From: Nelumbo lutea
Lineage: Eukaryota > Streptophyta > Magnoliopsida > Proteales > Nelumbonaceae
Length of the DNA: 64,000 nt
Reading direction: 5' to 3'
Assembly: GCA_022828595.1 (NCBI GenBank)
Contig: JAKGHH010000001.1
Coordinates: 124,322,999-124,386,998, forward strand
This document shows positions 11,554 to 23,099 of the stretch, piece after piece (position 1 is the first letter of the stretch; each line of letters opens with the position of its first letter). The notes beneath the pieces were generated by a model. That model was not told where the DNA came from, did not search any database, and saw nothing but the letters and a program-made list of their open reading frames with translations. Made by a program: the position numbers and the translations under genes.

Positions 11554-11556
11554 TTA

Positions 11557-13016
11557 CCAAAATAATTATAAAAGAAAAAATATAGATGAAAGTGGACTTG
11601 AGTTACCAAATTAAATGAGTTCCGAGAATACCAGTATACCAGAGTTGATAAACTGGAATCATTAGTGATGAGAGGATTACCAGAAAAACGGAAGAACTTG
11701 TTAGTGAGGGGAAGTTCTGAGAATATATATATCGGTATTCATTTGAATGAAGTGTAACTTACCAAAACAAAGAAAACTTGTAGAGGAAACTGGACTTGAG
11801 TTACCAAAAGAGTTCAGGGGAGAAATAAAATGTGATGTGGTGGAAACATATATGCCATAACTGACTTGACTTGTAGACTACTCTGTTCTGAGATTATTCA
11901 ATATTTGATAGAATAGAAGAACAAAATATATGTTAAAAACCACCTCATTTTTTGGTTTTGTTTGGCCTAGAGAAATCTCCCGTGTTTCTTCTCAAACTTC
12001 ATGCATTATAAAGCTTAGAATATTTACCTCAAAAAGTGAGAGAAGATTGATCAAATAATTTGTTAGATTCTAATGTAATGCTAAAAGCAGATCCCTTACA
12101 ATATTTGTTATTATTTTATTAGGGGACATATCCAAAGCATATTTCTCTCATGTCTTGCCGAATTATCATTAACCCCTCTCGCATCTAATCCTCCTCGTTT
12201 TCTAGGCCTCATGTTAACCATTCTCCTTAACTAATTGCTTAACTTATTCTAAGATAAAAGAATATTGTTAAACCTACTGTGCTATAATACTAACTTTGTG
12301 GGCATATATATAGACCCATCAGGCGAATTCATGCCACTTGGGTCGGCTAGGCTTTCCATATACACTTTTACCAATATATTTATCCTATCATATATCCTTC
12401 AGCAGAAAAGCATCCTTGCTGTCAAGGCTTATCCCAACAACTCCTTAACAAAACCTAAGTATCAAGCTTCATTAGGTAGGTTAAGAACCCCTTAATGGCT
12501 GAATGGGTTAATTACCACATACCCCCCTAAATATTTTATTAATAAAGAAATAAATGATTCAGTTTATCAGCCACTTCAGCCGTTATCATGCATGCAGAGC
12601 CACTTAATTAAGATTCCCAACTAGTTATATATTATGGGACAAAGCAGGTCAGATGGGATTACTTTTACTTTTAGTTGGAAATGATCAACATTCCTAGTAA
12701 ACTAACCATTGGGAAAGGACAAGTGAAGCCCACATTATAATTTGGCCACATGGGTTAGACAAGCATCCTTACTTCTTATATCTTTTCCTTCTAATTATGC
12801 TATTCCCATATAATTAACAACTATTAGGCCTGCATGACATCTTCCTTTTTATATCCTCACAAGCAAACGGTGCACATGATAGCATTACACTTCCCGGAGA
12901 GAATTTGTTTCAGTGGTGAGATGCACAGGCCTCAAAGAGAGAGCTTTGTCATACAAATAAGGGGCGAAGCTCAACTACCTCACGCCGGGGTTGCACCAAA
13001 GCTGAACCTCTCCGCC
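11557..13016. other. intergenic and upstream region of the small gene
   Basis: No coding frame with a recognisable domain is visible. The last ~250 bp before 13017 would hold the promoter of the small gene; ttatatctttt at about 12777 is the only TATA-like word near the expected place and is weak. Confidence 0.4.
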
Positions 13017-13274
13017 ATGAAGCTTTTCGACCGCTTTCGGAAGATTGTAACGCGCTTCATCTTCGCTCTCCCATCTCGGTCACCGTCGGCGTCCAGAGTT
13101 CCTCGTCAGAGAACCGGAGACCGATTTGATGACCCTCCAAAGACTTCATTCAGCTCGTATAACTATTCGCCAAATTCGCATTACCATGAAGCTATTTCTG
13201 ATTGCATAGAGTTCTTCAATAGATCATCACAGGAGGGGATTACTGGTGGCAGAAAATCTGATGCACTGGTTTGA
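13017..13274 (+). CDS. small basic protein of unknown function, 85 aa
   Basis: I chose the internal ATG at 13017 (MKLFDRFRKIVTRF) because the protein from here has a coherent composition, whereas the upstream in-frame ATG at 12834 adds 61 residues that look like translated leader. The product has a basic amphipathic N-terminus, a Ser/Arg/Pro-rich middle (residues 17-35), and a C-terminal block with DDPPKTSFSSYNYSPNSHYH followed by EAISDCIEFFNRSSQEG. That block resembles a family of short plant proteins I recall only as uncharacterised; the HY(H/N)EAI(S/A)DCIEFFN motif looks constrained. Single exon, no signal peptide or membrane segment. GC content is clearly higher than the surroundings, as expected for a real exon. 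No function is inferred. Confidence 0.65.
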   Translation: MKLFDRFRKIVTRFIFALPSRSPSASRVPRQRTGDRFDDPPKTSFSSYNYSPNSHYHEAISDCIEFFNRSSQEGITGGRKSDALV

Positions 13275-14224
13275 ATGAAACTCATACATAGTCAACAATA
13301 CTTCAGACTTCTTCTTTATAACTTCTCTTGCTTTGCTTAGTTTGTTGCTCCCACCTATATCCTATATTATACACCCGTTGGGTTGGAAAAGGTGGGTTCA
13401 GTTGGACTTGGTTGCTCAAGTGTTATATCTTTCCGTCTGTTAACTGGACGAGAATACCAAGTGTTCAGCCTATTTGTACTTTAGAAGAAAACCCTAGCAT
13501 GTATGAATGTAAAAAAGCAAAAATGTGATCGGTTTGGTTTCATGCCTGCTCGAATATTATTCTCCTGTATCTGTTAGAAGAAAAGCATAATATGTCAATC
13601 ACAGATTATAAATTTTTAACCTAATTAAGATTTGCTTTAGTAGAATATAAAACCCCTAAAACAATTTCATTGTGGTGCTTTCCCCTTATACTTGAAAGCT
13701 CATGTTCAGCTTCTAGTTGTTGTTTTCTCTACTCCCATGGAGTGAATCTTCTGGGTGCGCCACTTTGACAAAACCATTCACATTGTCTAACACCCCCTTA
13801 GTTAATTGTGTTACATGAGACTAATGGAGTTTCTGACTTAATCCAACTCTCAACAAAACTTCTTAGGCCTGCTTTTTTTTTTTTTTTCTTGTACAACTTT
13901 CTGCTTCTATGCAGAACTCTATTAGTCTAAGGATGCCCAAGGCCCAAGGGTTTACTTTCTGCTATACTGTGGCCGTGGGTGCAACTCTGTCTGGGCCAAC
14001 CCGAATCCAATGTATCACAACTCAGGTTGGGGCTAAGGGTTATATTCAATTCAAGCCAATCCCAGTTCAAACCAAGTTGTACCCCTATGTGTTACATGAC
14101 AAACATATCTTCTGCTTAAACTTGGTTGTTAAAGTATTGAAGTTCCATAAAACATTTGGATTCACCATTTCAGTTGCCATAGGCAAAAAATGTGCCTCAT
14201 CCTTTTGGATACCCCAATTTTTAT
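13275..14224. other. 3' flank of small gene and MITE debris
   Basis: About 700 bp of ordinary flank with a T-tract (13867-13888), then 13976-14087, which runs from tgggtgcaactctgtctggg to aagttgtacccct(a) and looks like a ~112-bp decayed hAT MITE; no 8-bp duplication survives (tgtggccg versus tgtgttac). Confidence 0.4.
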
Positions 14225-14690
14225 TTGGTTGCTCTCTAATTGGAAAGACAAAAATGGAATTTGAACAATCACTTTATTTTCATTCAAATCTCTCTCTTTA
14301 AGTCTTACATTTAAGGAATTAAGTCTCATCGACATTCATTGAATCCTATGCTTTATTAACTAGAATACCCCTATTTATGAATTTAGTCCCTCTTGAGGAC
14401 ATAGACAAAAATTTAATTTGAACAACTGCTTTTCTCTTCATTCAAATCCCTCTCTTTAAATCTTGCATTTAAGTAATTAACTCCTATGGCATTGATTAAA
14501 TTCTATTCTTGACTAGAGTACCCCTGTTTGTGAATTTGATCCCTTTCTAATTGTGAGGCCATAAAATGTAATTTGAACTACTACATTCTCCATATTTAAT
14601 TCCATCTCATTAAGTCTTGTATTTAGAGTATCAACTCTCATTCTTTCATTGAATCCTATGTTAATTAAATATATTAAAGAAAAATAAGTG
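14225..14690. repeat. ~156-bp tandem repeat, about 2.8 copies
   Basis: aatttgaac occurs at 14258, 14415 and 14570, each followed by a t-rich stretch, ttcaaatc(t/c)ctctcttta or equivalent, a(g/a)tctt(a/g)(c/t)attta, and a later 'tagaatacccctatttatgaattt'-like phrase cut here to its shared words ta(g)a(a/g)tacccct and tgaattt. Periods are 157 and 155 bp with moderate divergence. Confidence 0.7.
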
Positions 14691-15808
14691 TGACAAAGAA
14701 TAAGTGTTTTTATTGATTATAGAATAAAGTACAAATTTAAAACCAACACAAAAAAATTGAGTTGTTTTCCTCTTTGGTGGTGAATCAATAATTCAACCTT
14801 TTAGGCCAAATGTGTAAACCCTTGATGTCATAATTAAATAATAATAATAATAATAATATTATATATTATTATTATTATTAATTAAAAAATGAAAATAGAC
14901 AGAAGGATAAAAATACAAAAAAAATTGTAGATAACATTTGAACACCTTTTTAATATCATATATTCATTATATTAAACAAAAATAAGTGTGACAAATGAGA
15001 ATTATAGACATAGAAATATAATGAAATTATAGAAAATTTTGGAAACATGCAGAGCACATGCACACTTACTAGTGGAAATGAACCAGTCTTGAATTTATTT
15101 CCATTGGTATGTTGGCTTTTCATTAGAAAGACCCAAGAGAGTGTTATGACCACATTTGCAACAATGGGAACTTTAGAGCAAGAATTTTTCAATCTAGTAG
15201 TTTTGGACCCCTTTTCAAGGGAACTTTCTTTTTCACCATGGTTTTCGATTGTCATTGAGTTAAACAGCCAAATAGTTTGGCCAAAAACCATACAACGATT
15301 TTTTTGTCGCTTTTTATTTGTTTAAATTGCAATGGGCCATTCAAACTGAATGGTTGAATCACTAACCCGAAAACTGGTGGTTAAAGCGGTTCCGATTCTA
15401 AATTGTTTCTTAAAATATTGTTTTTGGGTAGATGAATGGACTACACAATGGGGGTAGCCCCTCCCAAGAACCCCAATGGTCAACGGGGGTAGCTCCAATC
15501 CAACTGATGAGTGCAAGATTCGATCCCAAGTCCTAGTCCCCACTATCACAAGCCAACAGGGTCTCTTCAACATTATTCGAAGAGACCTAAGTCTAGTTCT
15601 ATTACTCCTAAGAATGTATTAATTACAAAGTACAATGATCCACCAAATTATATATACAAGTGGAGGTGGAATGAATTTAAATTCTTTAGGGTTTGTTTGG
15701 TTCCCAATTAGGATTAGAATTGGAATTGGAATCCAAATCAGAATTGTCTATTCCCAATGCTTATTTGTTTTTTGGTTCATTTGGAGTTAGGATCAGAATC
15801 AACTAACA

Positions 15809-15858
<50 letters not shown>

Positions 15859-16165
15859 CAGTACTTTATTATTTTTAGTGCAATTTTATTACCTACCTCT
15901 AAGTAATTGTTACAATTTGGAGACATTCAGCCTTGAGAATTTAGTGCAATCCAATAAAGCCTAAGGAGGACATATATTTAGGGTTTCAACGTGGTCTCTT
16001 AAAGGAACCTACCATTGCAATAGAGAATCCTAATAGTGAAAACTACGAAGAACAACCTGTAATGATGAAAACTCCAGCGACTAGCCTGTAACAATGGTGA
16101 AAACTCCGACAACCAGCCTGTAATCTCTTGTCTCTGATGTTATACTATCCCAGCGACCTACCTAT
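14691..16165. other. intergenic with microsatellites and short TE debris
   Basis: No gene seen. A palindromic (taa)n/(tta)n tract lies at 14840-14882 and a (tta)n tract at 15811-15856. The phrase aaataagtgtgacaaa occurs twice, at about 14685 and 14980. From 15690, gtttgtttggttcccaatta resembles one tip of a Tourist-like MITE but the other tip was not found. Around 16035-16120, gaaaactcc...agcctgtaa is repeated twice. Confidence 0.4.
15811..15856. repeat. (TTA)n microsatellite
   Basis: Fifteen uninterrupted TTA units. Confidence 0.95.
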
Positions 16166-16531
16166 AGTTAAAGCTAGAAAGACAAAGATTAAAGAATGGA
16201 TCAAATTTCACTATATTGAAAGGCTATATATGGCTAAATATTTATACACAATAATAAAGAATAAATTAGAAATAATTACAAGAATAGAAAAAAAAATAGG
16301 AAAAGGTCTTTAGTAGGAAACTTGCTAAGTGGAGAGTTTCCTTTTTGCTCTGATTGATCTCTCTTTGGTAAGTGTCCTCTGTATAGTAGCTAGTCCTTCT
16401 TTGGAAGGAAGACTAGAGCCTTCTTTGGTAGGAGATATAGGGCTCTCTTTTGTAGGAAGAATGGAGCTTTCTTTGGTAAGAGTGGAAGAGTTAGGGCTGG
16501 CCGGCCTAGGGTTGGCCAGCTCCTCAATACA
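16166..16531 (-). repeat. 3' LTR of Copia element
   Basis: Aligned with 20763-21136 along its length (shared words agttaaagctagaaagac, acaataataaagaataaatt, ttggtaagtgtc). On the minus strand it begins TGTATTGAGGAGCTGG directly after the polypurine tract. It contains a degenerate repeat of ctttggta(a/g)gag units. Confidence 0.9.
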
Positions 16532-16550
16532 CCCCCTCAAGTGAAAGTGA
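16532..16550 (-). other. polypurine tract of Copia element
   Basis: On the minus strand CACTTGAGGGGG abuts the 3' LTR start; this is the usual plus-strand primer position for plant Copia elements. Confidence 0.8.
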
Positions 16551-17044
16551 GATGGAAGCACTTGAAGCTTGGACTGCAGCCATTCAAATCGGGAAGACGA
16601 AAGTGGTTTAGTGAAAATATCAGCAAGTTGATCCTGTGTGGGAAAGAACCGCATGATCAGACACTTCTTAATGATGAGATTCCGAAGGAAGTGAAAGTCA
16701 ACCTCAATATGTTTAGTACGGGCCCGAAAAATGGGATGAGCTGCAAGATACTTGGCCCCAATATTATCACAGTAGAGAACTGGTGGAGACTTGAGTTTGA
16801 CCCCCAAATCAGAGAGAAGAGAATTAAGCCACAAGAGTTCGGTGGTGGCATTAGCTAGAGCTCGAAATTCAGCCTTTGTGCTAGGCCGAGCTATTGTAGG
16901 TTGCTTCTTAGCGCTCCACGAAATCAAATGAGAAGCAAGAAAAATACCATAGCCGCCAATAGAACATCTGTCATCAAGACAACCAGCCCAATCAGCATCG
17001 GAGTATGTTGTCAATGTGTTTGACGAGTGGACCGAGAAAAACAA
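16541..17044 (-). pseudogene. Copia RNase H domain
   Basis: The reading frame contains YSDADWAGCLDDRCSIGGY, SWSAKKQPTIARPSTKAEF and CDNIGAKYLAAHPIFRARTKHIEVDFHFLRN, with the catalytic aspartates and the STxAE(Y/F) motif of the plant Copia RNase H, then the KPL..RF C-terminal tail. The frame then reads through the polypurine tract into the LTR, giving an artificially long C-terminus. It is separated from RT by a frame break near 17050-17200. Confidence 0.85.
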
Positions 17045-17205
17045 ACCGGAGTCAATGGTTCCTTTGAGATACCTCAGAATCCTCTTTACTATACCCAGTG
17101 TTCATCAATAGGAGCTTATAAAAACTGACAAACCTTATTTACTGCGAAGGCAAAATCAAGTCGTGTTAGAGTGACGTACTAAAGAGCACCTGTAATGCTT
17201 CGGCA

Positions 17206-17979
17206 CTAAGTGGGATCAGGGAGCGGTTTACCAGTAAACCGAGAAAGCTGAGATGAGGTGGCTATTGGACTAGAAACAGGTTTGGCTACAGCAAGGTTAG
17301 TCTTCAACAGTAGATCCAAAATATACCTACATTGAAAAAGAAATAATCTGGTTGCATCACGTTGAGATTCAACCCCAAGGAAGTAGTGCAACGACCCCAA
17401 GTCTTTTAGAGCAAAGGTCTGAGATAAATTGTTGATAAGTTGAGAGACATGAGCAGATGAGGATCCAGTAATAAGAATATCATTAACATAAACAAGAATG
17501 TAAATGGTAATTTGTTCACGGCTATATATGAACAGAGAGGGGTCACACTGAGAACCTCTAAAACCAAGGTCATATAGACGATTACTCAATTAGGAAAACC
17601 AAGCTAGAGGAGCATGTTTGATCCCATAGAGGGCCTTGTGAAGTTTGTAGACATGATGGGCATAATTGCTGCCCTCAAAGCCTTTTGATTGTCACATAAA
17701 AATAGTCTCTATAATGAAGCCGTTAAGAGAGGCATTATGAACATCCAACTATCGAACGTCCCAACCATGGGAAACTGCAAGAGCAAGAACAATGCGCACA
17801 GTAGTAGCAGGTTTGACTATAGGACTAAAAGTCTCAGTGAAATTGATGCCCGGAACCTGAGTGAAGCCTTGTGCAACAAGACGAGCTTTGTAGCGATCAA
17901 TGGAACCATCAGGGTGCCATTTGATTTTGAAAACCCACTTGGAGCCAACAACATTCGTAGAAGCATCATAGAGAACCAA
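17206..17979 (-). pseudogene. Copia reverse transcriptase
   Basis: Two frames carry the RT: VGSKWVFKIKWHPDGSIDRY and YKARLVAQGFTQ through TFSPIVKPATTVR (17979-17749), and RGSQCDPSLFIYS through KDLGSLHYFLGVE (17589-17206). The active-site box, normally YVDD, reads YVND, so one metal-binding aspartate is lost. The 17590-17750 part between the frames has stops. Confidence 0.88.
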
Positions 17980-18299
17980 TTCTCAAGCATCATTCTGAAG
18001 TAAGGCATGAAATTCGGCAGCCATGGCAGCCCGCCAGTAAGGAGACTTGGAAGCCTTGTCCGTAGGAGGAGGGTTCCTCCTCATGAGTATGAACATCATG
18101 CATTAAAGCAACTAGGAGAGGATGGAGAGTGGCAGTTAATGCCTAAGCCGACCTAGATGTCACGGACCTTGTCATCATTGTATGAGTGTGCACTGGAGGG
18201 TCTACAACAGAAGTTGTGTCCAACAATTCTTGAATAGGGCAGGTGCATAGAACTGGCAAGGAATCAACACTGAGAGAAACTTCCTGTTATGGCTCAGAG

Positions 18300-19443
18300 G
18301 AAGAAGTAGCAGATGCCTCATTAATAATATTAATAGATGGTAGGGAAGAAGAGGATACCTCAAGAGCAGCAGGAGTTGGACATGTGTCATCACTAATGAT
18401 GCCCAAAGAAGGAAGAAGAACTCCAGTGGGAGTAATAGGGATAGAAGGAGGCGATGACTCTACTATTCCAAGAAAGGAGTGCTCATCGAATACATGTCTC
18501 GCAATTATTTTTCTGCCAGTAGCAGGATTGTAACAACAGTACCCTTTGTGACTGTTGACATAACCAATAAAGATACATGGAGTAGAACAAAAATCCATCT
18601 TGTGCGCATTATAAGGCCGAAGAAGAGGTTAATACTTGCAACCAAAAACCTTTAGCATTGAATAATCAGGAGGCTTTCCAAATAATTTCTCGTAAGGGGA
18701 GAAATTACCAAGGCCTGGAGTTGGCAGTCGATTGATGAGGAAGACGACAGTTGTAGCAGCATCTGCCCAGAAGGACTAGGGGAGAGAGGACACTAGTAGA
18801 GACAATGTGGACTCAATAATGTGCCAATGTTTTCACTCAACACTACCATACTTCTCATGCGTATGAGGACAACCAAGGTGGTGAAGAATACTGGCATTAT
18901 CAAGATAACGGGAGAGATTGCAAAATTCGCCACCCCAATCACTTTGAAACATCTTAATTTTCGTAGAGAAAAGATTTCCCACATGATTCTTAAAGTTAAT
19001 AAAAGTATTAAACACATCTGACTTTCTTTCAAGAGGAAAAATCCATGAAAGTCGAGAATATGCATCCATAAATAGAACATAGTATTTGAATCCCTTATTG
19101 GACACAATTGGGGCAAGTCCCCATACATAAAAAATGAGTTCAAGTGGTGCAGAAAAAGTGGTAGTGGAAGATGGTAGAATTAAACGATGAGCTTTATCCA
19201 TTTGGCAAGCTTCACACATAAAAGGGCAACTCAAAGATCCAGAATAAGGTAAACCAAATTTAGAAATAATATTTTTCACAACTTAGAGAGATACATGACC
19301 AAGTCGTTGATGCCATTCTGCCACAAAAGTTTTCTCACCTACAAAAGCTATTGAGTTTTCTATCCTATGCTGAACTGCTCCAAGAAACTAATAGAGTCTG
19401 TCTCTATTGGGTCCTCTGAGTAAAATTCTCCCCATATGGTCCT
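18300..19443 (-). pseudogene. Copia integrase
   Basis: The frame at 19279-18833 has the CEACQ half of the zinc finger, then the core with YYVLFMDAYSRLSWIFPL and FQSDWGGEF. The first catalytic aspartate (usually in SDVWG) is replaced (FYVWG), while the second (SDWGGEF) is present. The part 18598-18287 carries CIFIGYVNSHKGYCCYNPATG, the end of the Copia integrase region. Stops and shifts throughout. Confidence 0.85.
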
Positions 19444-19716
19444 TCAAGACAAAGAAATCCGAATGGAACTCAAAATCAGATTATTATCCTTGGTAAATCT
19501 TCTTACAGATAGCAGACTTTTAGTAAGAGAAGGAACATGAAAGATATTTTTCAGGGCAAATTGATTATGGTTGTAAACTAGAGATGTCGACCCTATATTG
19601 TTTATAGTCAAACTTGTTCCATTACCGATATTGACTTGATTAGAACCTTGGTATTTAGTTCGGACTTGTAAGTTCTCAACATCCGGTGTCATGTGATGAA
19701 TGGTGCCACTATCCAA
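19444..19716 (-). pseudogene. Copia protease
   Basis: Contains MDSGTIHHMTPDVEN with the D-S-G aspartic protease triad, followed by GNGTSLTINNIGS and LKNIFHVPSLTKSLLSVRRF, the standard plant Copia protease sequence. A stop lies directly upstream of the D-S-G motif and the frame ends at 19444, so the domain is isolated from gag and integrase. Confidence 0.88.
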
Positions 19717-19839
19717 ATACTAGATTGGATCAAATCTAGTTCCAGACATAGAGTCGTTCTGTGAGATGCCATTGTGAAAGGCTATAGAGTCTGCCGGATG
19801 TGTAGTGTTCTCTCCCTGGTACAAGAGATCAAATCTTTT

Positions 19840-20716
19840 GTAACATTTCAGTGCTCCATGGCCTGGTTTGTTACAAAGCTGACAAGTAATACTATTTCCT
19901 CTTCCACGACCTTGTCCACGGCCTGAGGGCTGACCACCACGCCCCCTACCTCTGCCACGACTGTTCCCACCCCAGCCTTGATTGTAAGTGAGAGGGTTGA
20001 AAAATGTTAGTCGAATTTTTATTATTATTCATTGCAAGATTTGCATTAGGATTTTCATTGGAAAAATTGTGCTATAAAAGCCAGGCTTCATGACTTAGAA
20101 GTAATCCAAGAACATCACTAATATTGAGTTGATCTGCATAAGTTCAATTTGTAATAGCTGTAATAAGGGATTCATACTCACTACCCAAGCTGGATAGGAT
20201 GTATAAAACAACTGAGACTGTAGAGAGACTATCTGCAATTGTTTTGGCTTTCTGAACATAATCACTGATGGACAGGTTCCTTTTCTTGAGATTTTGAAGT
20301 TGACATTTGAGTTGAAGTACCCTGGATCGAGAATGAGAAGAGAAAGATTTCTCCAGAGCATTCCTGACTTTAGCGGTTGTAGAGAGTCGAACGACTTGTG
20401 CTAAGACTCTTTCAGTTAAAGAAGCTATAAGCCAACTTAGGACCAACTGATCTAACTGTACCCAGGTGGAGAATTCTGGATTCAAAATTTTCTTACTATT
20501 ATCAATAGGATCTAGAATCACTTCTGAGGGACGCTTGGCCAATCCATCAATGAGCCCCATCAACTTGTGTGCCCAAAGTATTGGAAGAAATTGAGCTTTC
20601 CAGAGAAGAAAATTTTCGCCATTGAGTTTGATTGTCAGGTAATGTGAAATATTAGGAATAGAATTGATGTTAATTGGTAGGGAAGAATTCTGGGAAGAGG
20701 TTGAGCTCGAGCTCAT
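19840..20716 (-). pseudogene. Copia gag with CCHC zinc knuckle
   Basis: The gag starts most plausibly at MSSSSTSSQNSS (20716); the longer ATG at 20749 lies in the primer-binding site. It has the UBN2 features LTIKLNGENFLLWKAQ and GLIDG, SLTERVLAQVV and LSISDYVQKAKTIADSL. After a frameshift near 20144 it ends in a zinc knuckle CQLCNKPGHGALKC (about 19843-19885; C-x2-C-x4-H-x4-C complete), preceded by a Gly/Arg-rich stretch. Confidence 0.85.
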
Positions 20717-20745
20717 TATCTCAAAAACAATTGGGGTGTTGTAAG

Positions 20746-20762
20746 CCATGGCTCTAATACCA
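20746..20762 (-). other. primer-binding site, initiator Met tRNA type
   Basis: On the minus strand TGGTATTAGAGCCATGG starts directly after the 5' LTR; the plant Copia consensus is TGGTATCAGAGC, complementary to the 3' end region of initiator methionine tRNA. One substitution. Confidence 0.88.
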
Positions 20763-21136
20763 AGTTAAAGCTAGAAAGACAAAGATTAAAGAATGGGTCG
20801 AATTTCACTATATTGAATGGTTGTACATGGCTGAATTTTTATACACAATAATAAAGAATAAATTAGAAATAATTACAAGAACAGAAATAGAGAAATAAGG
20901 AATGGTCTTCAATAGGAAACTTGCTAAGAGGAGAATTTCCTTTTTGCTTTGATTGATCTCTCTTTGGTAAGTGTCATCTATATAGTAACTTGTCCTTCTT
21001 TGGCAGGAAGCTAGAGCCTTCTTTGGTAAGAGATCTAGGGCTCTCTTTGGTAAGTGGGCTGGAGCTCTCTTTTGTAGGAAGGATGGGGCTTTCTTTAGTA
21101 AGAATGGAAGAGCTAGGGTTGGCCAGCTCCTAAATA
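20763..21136 (-). repeat. 5' LTR of Copia element
   Basis: Counterpart of 16166-16531. Its outer tip is altered (ctcctaaata instead of ctcctcaataca on the plus strand), so the exact end is uncertain by a few bases. Confidence 0.85.
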
Positions 21137-21746
21137 GTTATAAATGTTTATGATAACATGTCAATGTTTAGAGAATAAATATTTGAAGTACATCAGATTT
21201 GATGTCAAGCAGCTTTTGTAGTTCCATCATCCTGATTTGTCCTGCTCTTTGGGCACCCTAACTATTCGACAAAAGTCACAGCCAATATAATTGGTTCCTG
21301 GGTCAAGAAAACTAAAACCAACCTGTAATCCGATTTCATGCTTTCAACCTAAGGATCTCAGAGATGTAGTTAGAAGAATTTGGCATCATGTCAGTTTCCG
21401 ATTTGTAGATCTGAAGGGGGACTCATTCTGAAAGTCACCATACCGGCATTTTGTTTGTAACCCCTTATAATCTTTAGGTACTTTTTTCTCACCTTACCAC
21501 CGATTACTTGATTTTCATTTTCCTTCTGTGGTGGTTTTCTTCTTTGCTGAACACTGAAAAGGAAAAAGGATTTTTTTTTTTTGGAATATCTGTGGTTGTA
21601 ATAATCCTCATTCAGTCATGTTTTTAAGGAAACCCATCAAAGAAAATAGTCCAGATATTTTATTTTTGGAATAAACAAAATTGAGCCAAGAGGACATAAA
21701 AAATTAATGAAAACTCTTGGGTATACCCAAGCAGTTTGGGTAGCTG
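21137..21746. other. intergenic, no gene seen
   Basis: Short frames without recognisable domain; contains attttgtttgtaacccct and a T-tract at 21571-21582. May contain the former Copia remnant flank (gtgcccaaagagcaggac on the minus strand), not resolvable. Confidence 0.3.
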
Positions 21747-22160
21747 TAAGGGTGTCAATGGACTGGTTTTGGATTGGACCCCATCTAGTCCAAAATCATT
21801 TTGGACGGATTGGATGTACCAACAAGACATATTGGATTGGACCAATCTGGTCCAAAATATTTATTAGATTGGATTGGACCTAGTCCGTCCATAACAAATT
21901 TATATTAGATTGGGTTGGATTAAGCCAATATCTAGTCCATTGATATAAGATAAGAATAGATGTATCAATGAACTGGGTTTGGGTTGAAACAAATTTAAAT
22001 CAAAATGAATTTATACCGATTGGATGGTCCAGACATTGAATTGGACTGGTCCAAATTGGTCCAAAACATTCATTGAATTGGATTGGACCTGATTCATTTA
22101 TAATGGACTCACATTGGACTGGATCGGATTAGACCAAATCCAATCCAATTGACACCCCTA
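21747..22160. mobile_element. hAT-type MITE, 414 bp
   Basis: Starts TAAGGGTGTCAATGGACTGG and ends CCAATTGACACCCCTA, inverted tips of the TAGGGGTG class. The interior consists of repeated variants of (a/g)gattggacc(a/t)a(a/g)tcc, which read as alternating inverted words. No matching 8-bp flank is left. Confidence 0.7.
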
Positions 22161-22199
22161 TTTGTTCTGTTGTTGGTATGATATGCAAATTACTATGGA

Positions 22200-23090
22200 A
22201 GAAAAAACTTTACACTATTTCCTATTATCAGTTGAGAATAATCCACTAGAAGTGAAGTGGAAGCTAGGCATGTCTTGTTTATGGCCACCCAAACTATAGA
22301 AGCATAAAGGAGTTTTGGGAAAATCTGAAAAGATCAGAAAGAAAAAAGAATGAAAAATGGATGTTAATGGGAGATCTAATTTATTATATTTACTAGGAAG
22401 AATATGAAGGCCCTAATAACTAGGAAAAGGAATAAAACTTTAAAGGCTCTAAGAAACTTGGTAAATGAGCGTAATCTACAAGATTTGAGAATAGTTGGAG
22501 GTTGTTTCACTTGGTCGAATGGTCAAAGTTGTCCTAGGCTAGTGAAAGGGAAATTAGGTAGTGGGTTAGCTTCATTGGAATGGATGCAAATATTTCACAA
22601 AATAAAAAAAAAAAGCTAAAACAATCCTTATACACCAACCATTCATTGATGATATTAAATACCAACCCAAGTATAAGACTGAGACTGAAACAATTCCATT
22701 TTTTGCCTATTTGACCAGAGGTGAGGAATGCAAGAAGTTAATCATAGAAGAATGGGAGAAAGGGAAGAATATAGAGCAAAAAACTCACTTATTGTTTGGA
22801 AATTAAAACAATGCCAATAGAAGCTGAAGGAGTGGAACAAAGAAATATTTGGAAAAGTGGAGGTAAAGTTAAAATTTCTTGAAGAAAAATTCAAGAAGTT
22901 TAGTGGAAAGTGAACAATGAAGAAAAAGTGAATTTGGATGAATTTGTAGCTGAATATAATATGTGGATGGCTCAAGAAGAAAGTTTATGGAGAATAAAAT
23001 CAAGAGAAATTTGGTTGAAGAAGAGATAGAAATAGAAAATATTTCTATCAAATGACAAACTTTAATAGGAGAAGAAATACTTGGGAACAT
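22200..23090 (+). pseudogene. LINE (L1-type) endonuclease region fragment
   Basis: Around 22280-22400 the translation includes HPNYRSIKEFWENL followed by KWMLMGDL, the usual 'W(L/V)xxGDFN' segment of the L1 endonuclease, then DLRIVGGCFTWSNGQ, the 'DLGxxGxxFTWxN' motif, and SLEWMQIFHK. Downstream pieces (WKLKQCQ..., IWLKKR) correspond to the endonuclease-RT linker. Multiple frame breaks; no RT follows. 5' and 3' ends are not delimited. Confidence 0.7.
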
Positions 23091-23099
23091 TATAACAAA

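Larger units (their letters stand above)
16166..21136 (-). mobile_element. full-length decayed Copia LTR retrotransposon
   Basis: A ~5-kb minus-strand element bounded by two similar LTRs (16166-16531 and 20763-21136), with a primer-binding site beside the 5' LTR and a polypurine tract beside the 3' LTR. The internal order gag, zinc knuckle, protease, integrase, RT, RNase H identifies Ty1/Copia. Every domain is broken by stops or frameshifts and the RT active site is mutated, so it cannot transpose by itself. The LTRs differ by many substitutions, implying an old insertion. A 5-bp target duplication is not recognisable. Confidence 0.92.

Noticed and set aside
16325..17044. 239-codon frame as a host gene
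   Set aside because: It is Copia RNase H reading on through the polypurine tract into LTR repeats.
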